This document shows positions 1-9,293 of a stretch of DNA of 64,000 nucleotides, piece by piece. Source of the DNA: Orenia marismortui DSM 5156. Lineage in GTDB: Bacteria > Bacillota > Halanaerobiia > Halobacteroidales > Halobacteroidaceae. The notes under the pieces were generated by a model. That model did not search any database. It had not been told where the DNA came from and saw nothing but the letters and a program-made list of their open reading frames with translations. The position numbers were made by a program, and so were the translations under genes. Location of the stretch: NCBI RefSeq assembly GCF_000379025.1, contig NZ_KB900620.1:178802-242801 (forward strand). The letters are read 5' to 3'. Each line of letters begins with the position of its first letter. Positions within the stretch are counted from its first letter, which is position 1.

Positions 1-956
1 TCTCTATCAATACCATATTTCTCTTTGTCTACTATTACAGAATAGAACCAGTAATTAGGTCTTGTTCTATTATTAAAAGGTAATAGATCTAAACCTTCTA
101 TATTAGCTATTTCTTCTTTATATAGATTATAATTTTTTATTTTAGAATTTATAAATCTTTCTATTTGATCAATCTGGCTAGTACCAAAGGCTGCTGCAAC
201 ATTGGTAAGTCTATAATTGTAACCTATCTCATCATGTTTATAATATAAAGGGTCGGTCTTTGCTTGCACAGATAAAAACCTTGCTTTTTCTAATAAACTT
301 ATGTCATTAGAAACAATCATTCCTCCCCCACCAGTAGTCAATATCTTATTTGCATTAAAAGAGTAAACCCCCACATGTCCTATAGTACCTGTATATCTTC
401 CTTTATATTTCCCATCTACATAGTAAGAACCTAAAGATTCAGCAGCATCTTCTACTACTTTTAAATTGTACTTTTCAGCTATACCCATAACTCGTTCCAT
501 ATCAATTGGATTACCAAAAATATGAACTACACATAAAACCTTAATTAATCTGTTGCTTTTCTTATTTTTTAATCCTCTTTCTGTAAATTCACATTGAGTC
601 TCCAAAAACTCTTCTAATTTATCTAAATCCATATTCAATGTATCATCACAATCTATAAAAATAGGATGAGCACCTAAATAAGTTACTGGATTTACAGTTG
701 CTATAAAAGTAACCGTAGGTACAATTACTTCATCACCGGCTTCTACCCCCAATACTCTATAACTCATATGAAGCCCTGCTGTACCACTTTGTACTCCTAC
801 AGCTTCTTCAACTCCAACATACTCAGCAATCTTATTTTCAAATTCAGTTATAAACCTTCCACCTGTAGATACCCATCCTGTCTCTATACACTCTTTAATA
901 TTTTCAAGAATATCTAAAGTTAGATTAGGTACTGATAACGGTATATTCAAGCTCAT
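1..956 (-). CDS. LegC-like sugar aminotransferase, DegT/DnrJ/EryC1 family (partial, 3' end outside window)
   Basis: PLP-dependent transaminase that would aminate a 4-keto-6-deoxy nucleotide sugar on the way to a legionaminic- or bacillosamine-type sugar. I translated the minus strand from ATG at 956: 318 codons are visible and the C-terminus lies beyond base 1. The N-terminus (IPLSVPNL, then GWVSTGGRF) resembles LegC-type members of the family. The Schiff-base lysine is in SFNANKILTT at about residue 205, preceded by the VVEDAAESLG cofactor segment. It starts 15 nt after the 4,6-dehydratase gene ends, so the two are co-transcribed. Position beside flagellar chaperones suggests a role in flagellin glycosylation. 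The exact sugar substrate cannot be read from sequence. Confidence 0.85.
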   Translation of the reverse strand, partial: MSLNIPLSVPNLTLDILENIKECIETGWVSTGGRFITEFENKIAEYVGVEEAVGVQSGTAGLHMSYRVLGVEAGDEVIVPTVTFIATVNPVTYLGAHPIFIDCDDTLNMDLDKLEEFLETQCEFTERGLKNKKSNRLIKVLCVVHIFGNPIDMERVMGIAEKYNLKVVEDAAESLGSYYVDGKYKGRYTGTIGHVGVYSFNANKILTTGGGGMIVSNDISLLEKARFLSVQAKTDPLYYKHDEIGYNYRLTNVAAAFGTSQIDQIERFINSKIKNYNLYKEEIANIEGLDLLPFNNRTRPNYWFYSVIVDKEKYGIDR

Positions 957-971
957 TAAAGCACCCCACTA

Positions 972-2384
972 TTAATAATTTGCTTCTTTATAAGTTGGTA
1001 CTAATTCTTTTAATTTTTTTTTCATCTTATTTCTATCAAAGTTTTCAACTATTTTTTTTAAATTTTTTAATCCTGATTTAATTTTGATATCTTCATTTCT
1101 TATATCTGCTATAAATATCTTTTCATTTTGTGTTTCTTTACAATAATCCACATCATACAATAATTCTTCATATAACTTTTCACCTGGCCTTAAACCAGTT
1201 ATTTTAATATCTACATCTTCCCCCAAATTCAAGCCAGATAACTCTATCATTCGTTTTGCTAAATCAATTATTTTTATGGGTTTCCCCATGTCTAATACAA
1301 AAACCTCTCCGCCCTTTCCTATATAGCCAGCCTCTAATACCAATTGTGCTGCTTCTGGAATAGTCATAAAGTATCTTGTTACCTCTTTATGAGTTACAGT
1401 TAGATCTTTTCCTTCTTTTAATAAAGATTTAAATAAAGGAATTACACTACCATTACTTCCAAGTACATTACCAAATCTTACAGCCATATATTTAGTATGC
1501 GAAGATTTATTTTTATCTTCCAAAATTAATTCAGCTAATCGCTTAGTTGCCCCCATAATATTTGTAGGGTTTACAGCTTTATCGGTAGAAATAAATACAA
1601 ATTTTTCAACAATGTATTTATCTGAAATTTCTATAAGGTTTCTAGTTGCAAAAACATTATTTTTTATTGCTTCCCCTATGTTATTCTCCATTAAAGGAAC
1701 ATGCTTATGAGCAGCTGCATGAAAAACCAAATCAGGTTGATATTTTTTAAATAGATAATTTAATTTACCTTTTTCTCTTATATTACAGATTTCTGGATAA
1801 ACTTTGATTTTATAATGACGCTTTAAGTATAATTCTAGAAAATATAGATCATTTTCATTAATATCTAACATAACTAATTTTTCCGGATTATATTTGACTA
1901 GCTGTCTACATAATTCACTGCCAATTGATCCAGCAGCTCCTGTAACTATAACTACTTTAGAATTAATATATTCATGTATATCTTTACTATTAATATTAAT
2001 AGGCTCTCTTCCTAATAAATCTTCTACTCTAATTTTCCTTAACTGTTTAGTAAAAGACTTATCTAACAATAATTCTTCAAAAGAGGGCAATACCTTAACA
2101 TTTACACCTTGTTTCTTCACCTCAGTATATATTTTTCCTAAATCCTTATGGTTTATTGATGTAGTTGCTATAATAATTTCATCTATTTTATGTTGCTTAA
2201 TAAAGTATTTAATATTAGCATGATCCCCTAATACCTTATATCCTTTTATTATATTATGATGTTTACTTTTATCAGCATCTAGAAAACCAATTATATTATA
2301 ATTAAATTTTGTATTATTCTTTAATATCTCATTAATTATATGTTTTCCAGCACTACCAGCTCCGACTATAATTAAGTTTTTCAT
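972..2384 (-). CDS. Nucleotide-sugar 4,6-dehydratase, CapD/FlaA1/LegB-like, soluble form
   Basis: SDR enzyme that dehydrates a UDP- or GDP-HexNAc to the 4-keto-6-deoxy sugar used by the next gene's aminotransferase. I chose ATG at 2384 (MKNLIIVGAG) because GGGTGG lies just upstream; an ATG 27 nt earlier has no ribosome site. Residues 1-125 form a CoA-binding-like Rossmann domain with GAGSAGK. A second Rossmann fold follows with VTGAAGSIGS. The active site reads STDKAV then MGATKR, so Met replaces the usual Tyr, as in PglF/WbpM-type dehydratases. The four N-terminal membrane helices of WbpM/PglF are absent, so it should be cytosolic. Length 470 aa. Substrate (UDP- versus GDP-GlcNAc) is open. 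Confidence 0.87.
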   Translation of the reverse strand: MKNLIIVGAGSAGKHIINEILKNNTKFNYNIIGFLDADKSKHHNIIKGYKVLGDHANIKYFIKQHKIDEIIIATTSINHKDLGKIYTEVKKQGVNVKVLPSFEELLLDKSFTKQLRKIRVEDLLGREPININSKDIHEYINSKVVIVTGAAGSIGSELCRQLVKYNPEKLVMLDINENDLYFLELYLKRHYKIKVYPEICNIREKGKLNYLFKKYQPDLVFHAAAHKHVPLMENNIGEAIKNNVFATRNLIEISDKYIVEKFVFISTDKAVNPTNIMGATKRLAELILEDKNKSSHTKYMAVRFGNVLGSNGSVIPLFKSLLKEGKDLTVTHKEVTRYFMTIPEAAQLVLEAGYIGKGGEVFVLDMGKPIKIIDLAKRMIELSGLNLGEDVDIKITGLRPGEKLYEELLYDVDYCKETQNEKIFIADIRNEDIKIKSGLKNLKKIVENFDRNKMKKKLKELVPTYKEANY

Positions 2385-2608
2385 ATAACCACCCATTATT
2401 TTAGGTATCATAAAAATTTTTAAATAAACGACAAAATTCTAATAATAATTAAATTTAAAGTAATTAATTATAATTTAAAAATTACTATTCTTTATCTAAA
2501 GCTTATTTAGCCTTAAAACAAAAATGGCTAGTTCATTTATATAACGTCATTAACAATTCTTTTTGAGAATATTTTTGTTCACTTATCACACTAATCATTT
2601 AATACTAG

Positions 2609-4147
2609 TTAATTTTTAATCAGAACAGTCATATAAGCAAGAGTATCAAACTCATTTTCTTTAATAAATTCATATACACTCTTAAAATAACTAGAATCAT
2701 GTTCAAGAACACGGGAAAACGTTCCTATTAAATCTATCACTACTTCAACACTTAAACCCTTATGAAAAGCAGATAAGCCAATTAGTAACATCTTTATTAT
2801 AGAGTAATGAATAATAAATAATACATACTCATCAAATAATGATTTATCACTTCCTAAAGGAAATAAATTTTTAAAAATATAATTAACAAGGTAATTTTCT
2901 AAAAGATATTCATGTTGCTGCATAAATAGTTTATAATAAACTCTATAAGACTCTCTATATCTATTAACTGATTCTTCTAAACTTTCTCCAGCTATTGTAA
3001 TACCTTTTATAGCTTCTTTTAATTTACTGAAATAATTGTTATTAATATTATTATTGATTTTCATATTAATAATTTTATTTAAGATTTGAATTTGTATATC
3101 TTCTTTGCTAGAAATTTTTGATATATCAAAATTAAACTTATTTTTATTTAACATCTTATAATAGTCTATAACCTCTGATATATCTTCTACCTTATCATTT
3201 TGAATATTCTTTTCTAAACTATTGCATATAATCCCCAAGAAAATTAATCTTTCCTTTAAACTATATTCTCTATTTTGTAATAGTCCTATAGACAAACTTC
3301 TTATTTCTTTGAAATATTTTTTAGGATTGTTATCTTTAATTTTTTCTGTATTGAAATTTATATTAACATTTCTATCAAACAGATAATCATTTACATATTC
3401 AAATTTGATTCCACTCTTATTCAAAAGTGCTAATCTCCTTATTTCAGGACAGGACATAGTTGCAGAAACTTCTAAAATATTATCAACTAAGTTAATAGTA
3501 GTTCTGGGATATATAGCACAAGTATCACACAAATAATTTTCACCCTTCTTTAAATGTATATTACATAACTCATCTTTAGTTAAAAAAGGGCAAGAATTAT
3601 CTTCTTTTAATTTTATATATGCATAGCTAGAATTATTCTCATCAGATTTATTAATTTTTATATTATTATTTATAGTTTTTTTTAAACCTTCATCTTCTAT
3701 CTGCTGATAAAGTTGATAACTATCTTGATCTACTAATACTCTCCAACCCTTACAGCAACTTTCCTCACAGTTTGAAGCAATACACTTGAATTTTTTCATA
3801 TAAGTGGGAAGTAATGCTTTATATCTAAATTCCACTTCCAAATTGTCCTTTAAATCTTGCAAAATATTAATTACCTTATTCAGTAATTCTAAATCTCTAT
3901 TATAAGTAAATTCAATTAATAGTCTGTTTATATCTTGATGGATATTATATAAAGTTTCTACTAATTCACCTAATTCATCTACATCTAGACTATTCATTAA
4001 TTTAATTTTAATCTCTTTTATCTTATTTTCAATTAAATCTAACTGATTTTCTTCTAATCCTTCTTTAATCTCTAAACACGATACAATTAAGCCATCATAT
4101 AAATCAACTATTTTTTTTATTTTTTTAGAATAGATTATTTGAGCCAT
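2609..4147 (-). CDS. fliB: FliS-like domain fused to FliB-type flagellin lysine N-methylase
   Basis: FliB enzymes methylate lysines of flagellin. Residues about 110-512 match FliB: YKALLPTYMKKFKC is followed by the cysteine cluster CIASNCEESCCKGW (122-135), with more cysteines around residues 185-220 (CPF, LCNIH, LCDTCAIYPRT) that probably bind a metal cluster. Residues 1-108 are different: LDVDELGELVETLYNIHQ and LELLNKVINILQDLKDNLE align position for position with the helices of the two FliS proteins encoded directly upstream. This makes a natural chaperone-methylase fusion. Starts 12 nt after the fliS gene at 4160. The FliS part lacks the QLLIMLY-type first-helix motif and is diverged. Domain assignment is by eye. 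Confidence 0.8.
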   Translation of the reverse strand: MAQIIYSKKIKKIVDLYDGLIVSCLEIKEGLEENQLDLIENKIKEIKIKLMNSLDVDELGELVETLYNIHQDINRLLIEFTYNRDLELLNKVINILQDLKDNLEVEFRYKALLPTYMKKFKCIASNCEESCCKGWRVLVDQDSYQLYQQIEDEGLKKTINNNIKINKSDENNSSYAYIKLKEDNSCPFLTKDELCNIHLKKGENYLCDTCAIYPRTTINLVDNILEVSATMSCPEIRRLALLNKSGIKFEYVNDYLFDRNVNINFNTEKIKDNNPKKYFKEIRSLSIGLLQNREYSLKERLIFLGIICNSLEKNIQNDKVEDISEVIDYYKMLNKNKFNFDISKISSKEDIQIQILNKIINMKINNNINNNYFSKLKEAIKGITIAGESLEESVNRYRESYRVYYKLFMQQHEYLLENYLVNYIFKNLFPLGSDKSLFDEYVLFIIHYSIIKMLLIGLSAFHKGLSVEVVIDLIGTFSRVLEHDSSYFKSVYEFIKENEFDTLAYMTVLIKN

Positions 4148-4159
4148 ATTATTTACTCC

Positions 4160-4534
4160 TTAATCAGAAGTGTTATTATTCTCCTTTGTTTTTTTAAAGG
4201 CATCTTCCCACCCTGCTTTCAATTCTTCTAATAAACTCAATACTTCTTTAAGTATTTCAGGATCTTTTCGAATATTTGCTTGGATTAACCTATGATTTAT
4301 ATATTCATATAAATTATATAGGTTATTTGCTATTTCTCCTCCCTTTTTGATATCTAAAGTTACTGTCAATTCATTTACAATTGCTTGTACTTTCTTTATC
4401 TTCTCATTTGCCGACTGAAATTCACCACTTATAAACTTTTCTTTAGCCTGATTACAAAAATTAATTCCACCTTCATATAACATTAATAGCATTTCTTCTT
4501 GAGACAGGTTTTGTTCATTTAAATTAATGCTCAT
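4160..4534 (-). CDS. fliS: Flagellar export chaperone FliS (copy 2)
   Basis: FliS binds the C-terminal helices of flagellin in the cytoplasm and keeps it unpolymerised until export. 124 aa, all-helical, family length. Visible family features are SQEEMLLMLYEGGINF near residues 11-26 and LDIKKGGEIANNLYNLYEY near residues 59-77, ending in a charged tail. ATG at 4534 is preceded by GAGAGGTGG. It lies between a second fliS (4593-5003) and the FliS-FliB fusion, all in one direction, so the region carries three FliS-type domains. The two full copies are clearly paralogous but differ along their length, which suggests different clients or an old duplication. Confidence 0.92.
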   Translation of the reverse strand: MSINLNEQNLSQEEMLLMLYEGGINFCNQAKEKFISGEFQSANEKIKKVQAIVNELTVTLDIKKGGEIANNLYNLYEYINHRLIQANIRKDPEILKEVLSLLEELKAGWEDAFKKTKENNNTSD

Positions 4535-4592
4535 TAAATTTCCACCTCTCGAACTTACATAATAAAATTAAAATTAATAGATATCATCTAAA

Positions 4593-5003
4593 CTATTTTT
4601 GAATACTCAGATTTTGATTATTTTTCTTTTGCTTTAGTTTTTTTATTACTTCCATCCAACTTTCCTTTAAATCTTCTAGTAAAGAAATTACCTCATCTAC
4701 TATCTTTGGCTCTTTTCTAATATTAGATTGAACTAGTCTTCTATTCATATACTCATATAAGCTATACAAATTTTGAGCTATTTCTCCACCTTTATCCATA
4801 TCTAGTGTAACTATTAATTCATTTATAATTGCTTGTGTCCTTTTTAATTTATTATTAGCTAAATCAATTTTCCCCTCTTCCATAGCCTTTTTAGCTTGGT
4901 TTCCAAATTTAATAGCTCCATTATATAACATAATTAACAACTGTTCTTGACTAGCAGTTTCATATTGAGATTTTTTATATTTTTGATATTGTTTATTAGA
5001 CAT
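4593..5003 (-). CDS. fliS: Flagellar export chaperone FliS (copy 1)
   Basis: Flagellin chaperone, 136 aa. I chose ATG at 5003 (MSNKQYQKYKKSQ) because AGGAGGT sits 7-8 nt upstream; the ATG nine codons earlier overlaps that site. Family signatures: ASQEQLLIMLYNGAIKF near the N-terminus and LDMDKGGEIAQNLYSLYEY in the middle. The C-terminus is Lys/Asn/Gln rich (KKLKQKKNNQNLS). It is the first of two consecutive fliS genes, downstream of the Maf glycosyltransferase at 5160. It would be served by the SigD-like promoter at 7218-7244, since no terminator is visible between them. Confidence 0.93.
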   Translation of the reverse strand: MSNKQYQKYKKSQYETASQEQLLIMLYNGAIKFGNQAKKAMEEGKIDLANNKLKRTQAIINELIVTLDMDKGGEIAQNLYSLYEYMNRRLVQSNIRKEPKIVDEVISLLEDLKESWMEVIKKLKQKKNNQNLSIQK

Positions 5004-5159
5004 AATTATTACCTCCTCATTCAAATTCATCTTCTTATTATATACAAATTCTTTTTTAGAAAATAAAATCCTTTCCTACAATCAAGATTTTACTAATAAA
5101 AATTAGGAACTACTGTATTAATCAGCATAAAGAGTTAAAATATCATTAATATTTTCATA

Positions 5160-7004
5160 TCAGATAATTTTTTTATATTTCTTCTTTAATATTTTTAATA
5201 CCTTATCTGACCCAATAATTAATTTATTATAAAAATCTACAAAATCATTGAAAAGGGTCAAGTTATTAGCTGATTTATAGTCATTATTAGTATCTTTTAA
5301 ATAAAATTCATACAACTCTGATTCAAATAATATAATATTATCTTTTAGTTTATTAATTTTTTGATTAACTCTTTCTAATTTTAATTGTATTATATTACCT
5401 TCTTGAATACTTGAAGATTCAATCATATTATCTATTAAGTACAGCCCTTTATTAGCTATTTTTTTTATTTCAATTAAACTTGTCAATGTACTTTCTAACT
5501 CTTTAACAAATCTATCAATACCATAGGGCTTAAAAGCATTAACCTTATCTAACAAATTATCCTTAAGGCTTATTTCTTGTTGGCAATAAATTTTTATCGC
5601 TTCCTGTAATCTCATTACTTTAGTTCCTGCTATCTTGGCTCCACCTTCAGTTGCATCAATAAATTCTTTTTTTTCATTTCTATGTTCTCTTACTATTTTT
5701 ATATTTTCATTAAACCATAATAGAAAATTATAATAATCCCTCCTAGTCCAAACCAATTCACCTTTTATATCTTCAATTTGAAAACACTCATAATCTTCAT
5801 CATCTCTATTTGGTTGTATTGCTCCTTTAACATGAGTATTGTTCACACTATTATTATTAGACTTAAAAGACAAATCTTGACCTACAAACACAATCGGGTC
5901 TGCTTCTAAGTAAACAGCTAAACCAAAAGCTGAATGAGAAACTGAACCACCAGATAATATTCTGCCCTTATACCCAATATACCTCTCTATCCATCTCATT
6001 ATATAATCTTCACCTGGGATACAAGTTAATATGATTGGACCTGACCAATCTCTAAATACTTGGGGTTTAACCCGAGGAGAGGCTGCTAAAATAACATTTT
6101 CTAATCGACTATAATCAATCCCCTCAAAATGTTTAAGTATTTCTTTGTTACCATCAATAACACAAACAACATCTGGGATTATTCCTGCATTTAATAAAGG
6201 TTTCAGGGAAGTATTTACAGCAATTATTAAAGCTTTTCCCTTCGCTTTTTTTAGATCATTGATATTTTTATTTAAAGATGGCCCAGCTGAGACTATTATT
6301 GCTGGTTGACCTTTTCCTAGAGTTTTTATATCTTCTACTCCAATACTATTAATAATAATATCTAAATTATTTAATATATTTTGATTCCAGATTACACCAT
6401 CCTCCCTAGTAGTAATTTGATTTCTCATTAATTTATTACGACACTTAACAACTTGTTCTAATGCCAAATGATAATACTTAGAAAAACACTTAAATACTGC
6501 AGGTAATTTAATAATCTCTATTTTCTCAAATACTGAGCCAATATTTAAGCTAATAAAGTCAAATATTTCACTATCCTCTATTTCTTCTTTTTGTAATAAA
6601 TAGAAGTTTTCAGAAGATAGAAGGGAAGTAAAATCGTGATATTTTAATGCTTCTTTAATAATTAATGGATTCTTTTCTATTACAAATAGTTTTTTATTTG
6701 TAGATTTTACCTTTTCAAATAATTCTAAAATATGATATCCCAAACCAAATCCCATAACAACTATTATAGTAGCATTATTTAATTCACTTTTGCTAATGAT
6801 CCTCTCCGCTTCTCTTTCTGGATCATATTTGCTGTGTAAATAAACATATTCTTTATTAGTTTCTTCATTAGCAATTTTAATTGTTTTAGAATTATTTTTA
6901 GTCTCTTCTAACTGGTATTTAATAGTTTTTTCACTTTTATCATTGATTTTCTCTGCTAAATTTGGAAATTTTAGCTTTAATGCTTGTAAGTTATTTCCTA
7001 ACAT
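5160..7004 (-). CDS. Maf-type motility-associated glycosyltransferase (DUF115), copy 1
   Basis: Maf proteins transfer nonulosonic acids or related sugars to flagellin before export. 614 aa. An N-terminal domain contains HSKYDPEREAERI (57-69) and MGFGLGYHI (84-92). The DUF115 core starts at SAGPSL (239-244) and continues through IPDVVCVIDGNKE and FVGQDLSF, and ends with the DATEGGAKIAGT motif. The C-terminal 120 residues are helical and Lys/Asn rich. ATG at 7004 is preceded by GAGGAGAT. It heads a fliS-fliS-fliB unit and has its own SigD-like promoter. A diverged paralogue lies at 16248. Annotated in some databases as a 6-hydroxymethylpterin pyrophosphokinase-like protein because of the shared fold; the flagellar context favours Maf. 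Confidence 0.88.
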   Translation of the reverse strand: MLGNNLQALKLKFPNLAEKINDKSEKTIKYQLEETKNNSKTIKIANEETNKEYVYLHSKYDPEREAERIISKSELNNATIIVVMGFGLGYHILELFEKVKSTNKKLFVIEKNPLIIKEALKYHDFTSLLSSENFYLLQKEEIEDSEIFDFISLNIGSVFEKIEIIKLPAVFKCFSKYYHLALEQVVKCRNKLMRNQITTREDGVIWNQNILNNLDIIINSIGVEDIKTLGKGQPAIIVSAGPSLNKNINDLKKAKGKALIIAVNTSLKPLLNAGIIPDVVCVIDGNKEILKHFEGIDYSRLENVILAASPRVKPQVFRDWSGPIILTCIPGEDYIMRWIERYIGYKGRILSGGSVSHSAFGLAVYLEADPIVFVGQDLSFKSNNNSVNNTHVKGAIQPNRDDEDYECFQIEDIKGELVWTRRDYYNFLLWFNENIKIVREHRNEKKEFIDATEGGAKIAGTKVMRLQEAIKIYCQQEISLKDNLLDKVNAFKPYGIDRFVKELESTLTSLIEIKKIANKGLYLIDNMIESSSIQEGNIIQLKLERVNQKINKLKDNIILFESELYEFYLKDTNNDYKSANNLTLFNDFVDFYNKLIIGSDKVLKILKKKYKKII

Positions 7005-7217
7005 AATTTATATCTCCTCAGCAAATATATAATATTTAATAGATTTACTCTATTATAGCTCCATCAAATCAATATATTTTATTAAGCAAGTTTAAAAAAT
7101 ATATATAAATATTCTTCTATATTAATAGAATCTTCCTATAAAAAACAAATATAATGCAGTTGAATTTAAAACCAAAAAGACCTTGCTATGATTAATAATA
7201 AATTTGCTGTAATATTA

Positions 7218-7244
7218 TTATCGGTAATATGTTTATAAACTTTA
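7218..7244 (-). promoter_or_regulatory. SigD (sigma-28) type promoter for the maf-fliS-fliS-fliB unit
   Basis: On the minus strand TAAA (7244-7241), a 15-nt spacer and ACCGATAA (7225-7218) match the sigma-28 consensus TAAA-N15-GCCGATAA at 11 of 12 fixed positions. Transcription would start near 7210, leaving a leader of about 205 nt before the ATG at 7004. It lies between rfbA and maf, so the chaperone/modification unit can be switched on with late flagellar genes independently of the sugar genes upstream. Confidence 0.75.
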
Positions 7245-7254
7245 AATATAATTT

Positions 7255-8118
7255 TTAGTCTATTAGACTAAACAAATATTCTCCATAACTTGTCTTCTTT
7301 AAAGGTGTTGCTAATTTTAATACCTGATCTTCATCTATATACCCTAGTCTATAGGCTATTTCTTCTATACAAGCTATATACAAACCCTGTCTTTTCTGTA
7401 TAGCTTCAACAAAATTAGCAGCATTCAGTAATCCATCATGTGTTCCTGTATCAAGCCATGCCATTCCTCTTCCCAATAGTTCTACTTTAAGCTGATCTTG
7501 CTTTAAGTATTCTTTATTTACATCTGTTATCTCTAATTCTCCCCTAGATGAAGGAGAAAGGCTTTGAGCTATCTCTACTACTTGGTTATCATAAAAGTAT
7601 AATCCAGGTACTACATAATTAGACTTAGGGGTATCAGGTTTTTCTTCTAATGATAACACTCTCTTGTTATTATCAAATTCAACTACACCAAATGATGTAG
7701 GATCTTTTAAATAATAGCCAAAAATAAGACCTCCCTCATCTAAATTAGTAGCTCTATTTAATATTCTACTCAATCCCTGACCATAGAAAATATTATCTCC
7801 TAAAATTAATGCTACATTATCATTAGCAATAAAATTTCTAGCAAGTATAAAGGCTTCTGCAATTCCTCTTGCTTCCTCTTGTATAGAATAACGAAAGGAG
7901 AGTCCTAACTGGCTACCATCTCCTAATAAACTTTTGTATAAATTTAAGTCTCTAGGAGTAGAGATAATGAGTATTTCTCTAATTCCAGCTAACATTAAAA
8001 CAGATAAAGGATAATATATCATAGGTTTATCATATATGGGCAATAAATGCTTGGATATACTTTTAGTTATTGGATATAGCCTAGTTCCAGAACCACCTGC
8101 CAAAATTATTCCTTTCAT
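7255..8118 (-). CDS. rfbA: Glucose-1-phosphate thymidylyltransferase
   Basis: Makes dTDP-glucose from dTTP and glucose-1-phosphate. 287 aa from ATG at 8118 ([16 protein letters not shown]); AAGGATGAT lies upstream at suitable spacing, whereas an ATG three codons earlier overlaps it. The pyrophosphorylase signature GGSGTRLYP starts the protein. Further signatures are [46 protein letters not shown] and [10 protein letters not shown]. Length fits the RmlA/RfbA family. It follows rfbB and a DegT aminotransferase in the same direction. No rmlC or rmlD is present, which argues that dTDP-glucose goes to an amino-sugar rather than rhamnose. Confidence 0.96.
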   Translation of the reverse strand: MKGIILAGGSGTRLYPITKSISKHLLPIYDKPMIYYPLSVLMLAGIREILIISTPRDLNLYKSLLGDGSQLGLSFRYSIQEEARGIAEAFILARNFIANDNVALILGDNIFYGQGLSRILNRATNLDEGGLIFGYYLKDPTSFGVVEFDNNKRVLSLEEKPDTPKSNYVVPGLYFYDNQVVEIAQSLSPSSRGELEITDVNKEYLKQDQLKVELLGRGMAWLDTGTHDGLLNAANFVEAIQKRQGLYIACIEEIAYRLGYIDEDQVLKLATPLKKTSYGEYLFSLID

Positions 8119-8174
8119 CTTTATCATCCTTTTTAATTAAAAGCTTAAATTTTTGAATTAATAAATAATCAAAT

Positions 8175-9239
8175 TTAACTATTACTTCTAACTTGTTTAA
8201 TCCAGTCTTGGTTTTCTAAGTACCATCTTATAGTTTTCTCAATGCCAACTTCATAATCAATATTAGGCTTCCAATTAACCTCTTGTTGAATTTTAGTTGA
8301 ATTAATAGCATATCTTTTATCATGGCCAAGTCTATCTTTGACAAATTTTATTAAATTATAATTTATATTTGATATGTCAACCTTTAAAACATCTTTATAA
8401 TCTTGGTTTTCATTAATAATTTTTTTTAGACTATCTATTATGAATTTTACCAACTCTATATTTTCCCGTTCATTGTTAGACCCTATATTATATACTTCGC
8501 CATTTCTCCCCTTTTTTATAATTCTATCGATAGCTTTAACATGGTCTTCAACATAAATCCAATCTCTTATATTTTTACCATCACCATAAACAGGTATTTT
8601 TTTACCTTCTACTATATTTTGAATTATTACAGGTATTAATTTTTCAGGATATTGCTTTGGACCATAATTATTAGAACATCTACTTATTATCGCTGGAAAT
8701 TTATATGTATCTACATATGACTTCACTATTAAGTCGGCACTTGCTTTAGAAGCTGCATAAGGAGATCTAGGAGATAAAGAAGTTTCTTCAGTAAAATAGC
8801 CTTCATTTTCTAAAGAACCATAAACTTCATCAGTAGATACTTGTACAAATTTGACCTTATCTATATATACCTGCTCTTTAACTTGCCATCTATTTTTAGC
8901 TATTTCTAATAAATTTTGAGTTCCCAATACATTCGTCTCTAAAAATATTTGAGAATTATTTATAGATCTATCAACATGTGATTCAGCTGCAAAATTGATA
9001 ACATAATCTATCACATAATTATTAAAAATATACTCTACTAACTCTTTATTTGCTATATCACCTTTAATAAAATCTATTTTATCAATTACATCTTTTAATG
9101 TTATTAAATTACCTGCATAAGTTAGCTTATCTAAAACTATCACATTTATATTATTATATTTTTCAAGCAGATACTTTACAAAATTAGAACCTATAAAACC
9201 AGCCCCACCAGTAACTAAATATGTCTTTATCTTCCTCAC
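8175..9239 (-). CDS. rfbB: dTDP-glucose 4,6-dehydratase
   Basis: Converts dTDP-glucose to dTDP-4-keto-6-deoxyglucose. The SDR nucleotide motif GGAGFIGSNF is at the N-terminus, the catalytic STDEVYGSL and YAASKAS (YxxxK) follow, with NNYGPKQYPEKLIP further on. About 354 aa. The start is odd. The only canonical in-frame start is GTG at 9239, which lies inside the ribosome-binding stretch AGAGGTGAGG. An ATA codon at 9230 has AGAGG eight nucleotides upstream and would give M-KTYLVTGGAGF, the usual family N-terminus. So either GTG with overlapping Shine-Dalgarno, or a rare ATA start. Lies between rfbA and the aminotransferase gene. Confidence 0.95.
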   Translation of the reverse strand: MRKIKTYLVTGGAGFIGSNFVKYLLEKYNNINVIVLDKLTYAGNLITLKDVIDKIDFIKGDIANKELVEYIFNNYVIDYVINFAAESHVDRSINNSQIFLETNVLGTQNLLEIAKNRWQVKEQVYIDKVKFVQVSTDEVYGSLENEGYFTEETSLSPRSPYAASKASADLIVKSYVDTYKFPAIISRCSNNYGPKQYPEKLIPVIIQNIVEGKKIPVYGDGKNIRDWIYVEDHVKAIDRIIKKGRNGEVYNIGSNNERENIELVKFIIDSLKKIINENQDYKDVLKVDISNINYNLIKFVKDRLGHDKRYAINSTKIQQEVNWKPNIDYEVGIEKTIRWYLENQDWIKQVRSNS

Positions 9240-9293
9240 CTCTTTTCTGAATACATGAATTTATTATTTTATCTGAATATATTTTTTAACTTG

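Noticed and set aside
7255-9239. dTDP-rhamnose operon
   Set aside because: rmlC and rmlD are missing and a VioA-like aminotransferase follows, so an amino-sugar is more likely.
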